Shown one piece after another: positions 5,488 through 7,329 of a stretch of 7,329 bases of DNA (the stretch's first letter is position 1; each line of letters opens with the position of its first letter). Source of the stretch: Candidatus Collierbacteria bacterium GW2011_GWB1_44_6 (GTDB taxonomy: Bacteria; Patescibacteriota; Microgenomatia; UBA1400; MFAQ01). The notes under the pieces were generated by a model that saw only the letters and a list, made by a program, of their open reading frames with translations, was not told the origin of the DNA and did not search any database. A program made the translations under genes and the position numbers. Where the stretch lies: assembly GCA_000998025.1 (NCBI GenBank), contig LCJG01000043.1:1-7329 (forward strand), given 5' to 3'.

Positions 5488-6297
5488 ATGGTAAAAAAAT
5501 CTGTTAAAAAAACAATCACAAAGGCACGAGCAACGATGCCTGAAGTTAGAATTTCTGAAGTTGCAATGTCTGCAAAAAAAGACTTTACAAAATATTACAC
5601 TCCGGTGATGGTGGTGTTACTAATTGTGGCCGCTTTTTATATCGGTAGACTTTCTGCCAAGGTTGATGGGTTGCAAAAGGGAGTAGCTGGCACAGATACA
5701 ACAGCTCCAGCCCCGCAAGCGGCAGCACCTGAAAGAAAGCTAGATGTGGCCAGTTTGAAAGAGAGAGCTAAAAAGTTGGGCTTGGATTCTTCAAAATTTG
5801 ATCAATGTTTGGACAGTGGAAAATTGGCTGAGAGAGTAAGTAATGAACAAAAAGAAGGTGCTGCCTTGGGAGTGAGCGGTACACCATCATTTTTTATAAA
5901 TGGAGTTCTAGTTGTCGGAGCACAACCACAATCTTCATTTGAAAGTGTAATAGATGCCGAGCTTAAAAACGGCACTGGAGACAAAGCCGCTATAGCTCTG
6001 GGAGAAGAAGGTAAAAGAGTAAAGCTTAATCAGGGGAGTGGTTATGTCAGGGGTGCGAATAACGCCAAGATAAAAATCGTAGAGTATACCGACTTTGAGT
6101 GCCCTTTTTGTGAGAGATCGTTCCCGACCATGAGTGCAATTGAGGAGAAATACAAAGGTAAGATAAGTTTGGAGTATAAGAGTTTCCCTTTATCTTTTCA
6201 CCCCAGTGCTCAGAAAGCCGCGGAAGCCGCTTTGTGTGCTGGAGAACAAGGAAAGTTTTGGGAGATGCATGATGATCTTTTTGCTTCGGCAAAATAA
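5488..6297 (+). CDS. Membrane-anchored DsbA-like thiol oxidoreductase with permuted halves
   Basis: A 269-aa protein with a Lys-rich N-terminus (1-37), one membrane segment (about 38-53, Y-T-P-V-M-V-V-L-L-I-V-A-A-F), and an Ala/Pro/Thr linker (66-82). Residues 84-160 are the C-terminal half of a DsbA/Thioredoxin_4 domain: L-G-L-D, F-D-Q-C-L-D-S-G-K (Cys107), G-V-S-G-T-P-S-F-F-I-N-G with cis-Pro133, and G-A-Q-P ending in I-D-A-E-L. A linker (161-189) follows. Residues 190-269 are the N-terminal half: N-N-A-K-I-K-I-V-E-Y-T-D-F-E-C-P-F-C (redox Cys205/Cys208), F-P-L, H-P-S-A, L-C-A-G-E-Q-G-K-F-W (Cys250), H-D-D-L-F, then stop. In normal family members the CPFC half comes first. The halves look complementary, so a whole fold could form by circular permutation. 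The catalytic part should lie outside the membrane and oxidise or isomerise cysteines of exported proteins. A terminator follows directly. Confidence 0.9.
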   Translation: MVKKSVKKTITKARATMPEVRISEVAMSAKKDFTKYYTPVMVVLLIVAAFYIGRLSAKVDGLQKGVAGTDTTAPAPQAAAPERKLDVASLKERAKKLGLDSSKFDQCLDSGKLAERVSNEQKEGAALGVSGTPSFFINGVLVVGAQPQSSFESVIDAELKNGTGDKAAIALGEEGKRVKLNQGSGYVRGANNAKIKIVEYTDFECPFCERSFPTMSAIEEKYKGKISLEYKSFPLSFHPSAQKAAEAALCAGEQGKFWEMHDDLFASAK

Positions 6298-6310
6298 GAT
6301 ATTAAAAAAC

Positions 6311-6341
6311 AAAAAGGCCCTCCTTTCGGAGGGTTTTTTGT
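6311..6341. terminator. Bidirectional intrinsic terminator
   Basis: CCCTCC (6318-6323), loop TTTC, and GGAGGG (6328-6333) form a GC-rich hairpin followed by TTTTTTG-TTTT on the plus strand. On the minus strand the same hairpin is followed by CCTTTTTG-TTTTTT. It lies between the stop of the DsbA-like gene (6297) and the stop of the leftward gene (6357), so it can end both transcripts. Confidence 0.92.
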
Positions 6342-6356
6342 TTTCTTAGATTAGAA

Positions 6357-7010
6357 CTACCTGGCTTGTACCTGTCTAATGGTAAGGGTTAGTGATTTGC
6401 TAGAAGTAAGACCGTAGTTGTCTCTGACTTTTGCGGTAACCGTGTAAGCTCCGGATCTGGTGGGGGTGCCCGAGATGGTGCAGGTTATAAGAGCGGCTGA
6501 GGTAGTTACTTGCTCATTGCATGGACCCTGGTAGAGACCAAAGGGTAGACCGGAGATGGTCATAGTGAGATCATTGGTAACATCGGCGTCTTTTGCCGAG
6601 ATGGTAGTGTTATATGTGTTTCCACTGACACCTGACACTAGAGACGAGGAGGTTATCTGCGGCATTGAATTTTTGGATGTTGGTTTGGTGGGAGTGGTTG
6701 AAACGCTTATTGGAGATGGTGTGGGGGCGGTGAGTTCTAAAATCTCAATGGAGACTCCTGGAGTAAAACTACCCGGAACGGCTGTGCCAGATTTGAGGTA
6801 CCTAACCTCGTAATCACCGGAGGGTAAGGCTTTGAAATTGACCGTGCCAGCCGAAGAAACTTTCACCGGTTTGTTACCCTGAGCGTTGTTTAACCATTTC
6901 CAATCTAGTGGTTTGGTATTATCAACGTTTGGCTTGTAGATGCCGATCCAATCACCGGCGCCAGCTGATGTATTTTGGTATGGTACACAGCTGTAACGAC
7001 ACCAGATCTT
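6357..7010 (-). CDS. Secreted-type multidomain protein, 3' fragment after a frameshift (DWIGIYK domain plus putative Ig domain)
   Basis: This frame is open from 7010 to TAG 6359-6357. From about 6985 it reads V-P-Y-Q-N-T-S-A-G-A-G-D-W-I-G-I-Y-K (DWIGIY at 6953-6936), then W-K-W-L, G-T-V-N-F-K-A-L-P-S-G-D-Y-E-V-R-Y-L. This is a beta-sandwich module seen in bacterial surface proteins. A Pro/Thr/Ser linker (about 6731-6672) follows, then an Ig-like domain with S-G-L-P-F-G-L, C-T-I-S-G-T-P-T-R-S-G-A-Y-T-V-T and V-R-D-N-Y-G-L-T-S, typical of He_PIG-type putative Ig domains. It ends right after this domain, with no membrane anchor or sorting signal. It continues the Cys-rich fragment at 6905-7329, which is in another frame; the shift lies between 7013 and about 6954. 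A GTG at 6866 is the only likely-looking start if read alone, but it falls inside the module. Confidence 0.8.
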   Translation of the reverse strand, partial: KIWCRYSCVPYQNTSAGAGDWIGIYKPNVDNTKPLDWKWLNNAQGNKPVKVSSAGTVNFKALPSGDYEVRYLKSGTAVPGSFTPGVSIEILELTAPTPSPISVSTTPTKPTSKNSMPQITSSSLVSGVSGNTYNTTISAKDADVTNDLTMTISGLPFGLYQGPCNEQVTTSAALITCTISGTPTRSGAYTVTAKVRDNYGLTSSKSLTLTIRQVQAR

Positions 7011-7329
7011 TCAGAAAGCTTAAGAACTGTGGGCTTGGCTGATTCAGGACAAGTAAGATGAGTTGCGCAAATTTTATTGGCACTGGCAACAAGCTCTGCT
7101 TGGGAAGTACAAAAGTTGGCTTTATACTCTGAAGTAAAGTTGTCCGGACAGGTAAACTTGATGGAGTCAGCCCCTACCGTGGAGTCTCGGGGAATGGAAA
7201 GAGAGTCCGTAGTCTGGATAGTATCTCTCGGTTCTGACACACATTTTTTGCCAAAAGATTGATTGGTTATTAGATGATTTTGACAGACATTTTCGGCTTG
7301 TTTGAATAGATCTTTCTCAGCGGCGCAGG
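6905..7329 (-). CDS. Secreted-type Cys-rich protein, upstream fragment (5' end outside window, frameshifted at its 3' end)
   Basis: The frame is open from the window edge to TAG 6907-6905. The real protein extends left from the edge: before the GTG at 7240 the frame continues C-A-A-E-K-D-L-F-K-Q-A-E-N-V-C, so 7240 is internal. It has two related Cys motifs, C-x13-C-x2-H-L at 7327-7271 and 7111-7055, with further Cys in G-K-K-C, F-T-C-P-D and L-T-C-P-E. I do not recognise the domain. After about 7010 the frame probably goes wrong: the tail H-Q-L-A-P-V-I-G-S-A has no family likeness, while the other frame gives a clear DWIGIYK module. One extra base on the minus strand, for example in the AAAA run at 6973-6976, would join both. 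The cysteines and Thr/Ser-rich composition suggest export. The signal sequence would be outside the window. Confidence 0.75.
   Translation of the reverse strand, partial: CAAEKDLFKQAENVCQNHLITNQSFGKKCVSEPRDTIQTTDSLSIPRDSTVGADSIKFTCPDNFTSEYKANFCTSQAELVASANKICATHLTCPESAKPTVLKLSERSGVVTAVYHTKIHQLAPVIGSASTSQTLIIPNH

Noticed and set aside
6556..6813. Plus-strand ORF opposite the Ig-domain gene
   Set aside because: It is a shadow of the minus-strand beta-rich coding sequence, with no recognisable domain and no start signal.

Overview
The window most likely comes from a Patescibacteria (CPR) genome, probably of the Microgenomates type. This is an inference from gene style, since no rRNA is present. 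The signs are a divergent MurA of a kind I associate with CPR genomes, a short LeuS without the leucine-specific insertion, a membrane-anchored DsbA-like protein with a basic N-terminus, few usable Shine-Dalgarno sites, and -10-like hexamers sitting 6-7 nt before several start codons. The standard genetic code fits. All seven gene stops seen are TAG (5) or TAA (2), and no in-frame TGA needs recoding.

Layout. Positions 2-328 (+) hold the C-terminal third of murB. 345-1702 (+) holds murA, whose N-terminus is broken by a perfect 41-bp tandem duplication at 375-456; the long intact frame is 434-1702. 1699-2445 (-) is an alpha/beta hydrolase, convergent with murA and overlapping its stop by 4 bp. 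2446-2665 is a divergent intergenic region rich in small palindromes. 2666-3106 (+) is a DUF2000-like protein, 3123-5456 (+) is leuS, and 5488-6297 (+) is a DsbA-like thiol oxidoreductase, all in one direction. A hairpin at 6311-6341 can terminate transcription from both sides. 6357-7329 (-) is the 3' part of a secreted-looking multidomain protein with a frameshift near 6954-7013.

Function. murB and murA give the second and first committed steps of peptidoglycan precursor synthesis. leuS charges tRNA-Leu. The DsbA-like protein would act outside the cytoplasmic membrane, on cysteine-containing exported proteins. The Cys-rich protein at the right end is that kind of protein, but no direct link is shown.

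Most interesting points. (1) The DsbA-like protein has its two halves in swapped order: the cis-proline C-terminal half precedes the CPFC N-terminal half. It looks like a natural circular permutation. (2) murA carries a perfect 41-bp tandem duplication that breaks its frame and creates a GTGA stop/start overlap. (3) The palindrome GTGACA-N3-TGTCAC occurs twice, once between genes and once inside leuS. (4) Several genes have a putative leaderless promoter architecture. The two frameshifts in 7 kb also raise the possibility of assembly or read errors.
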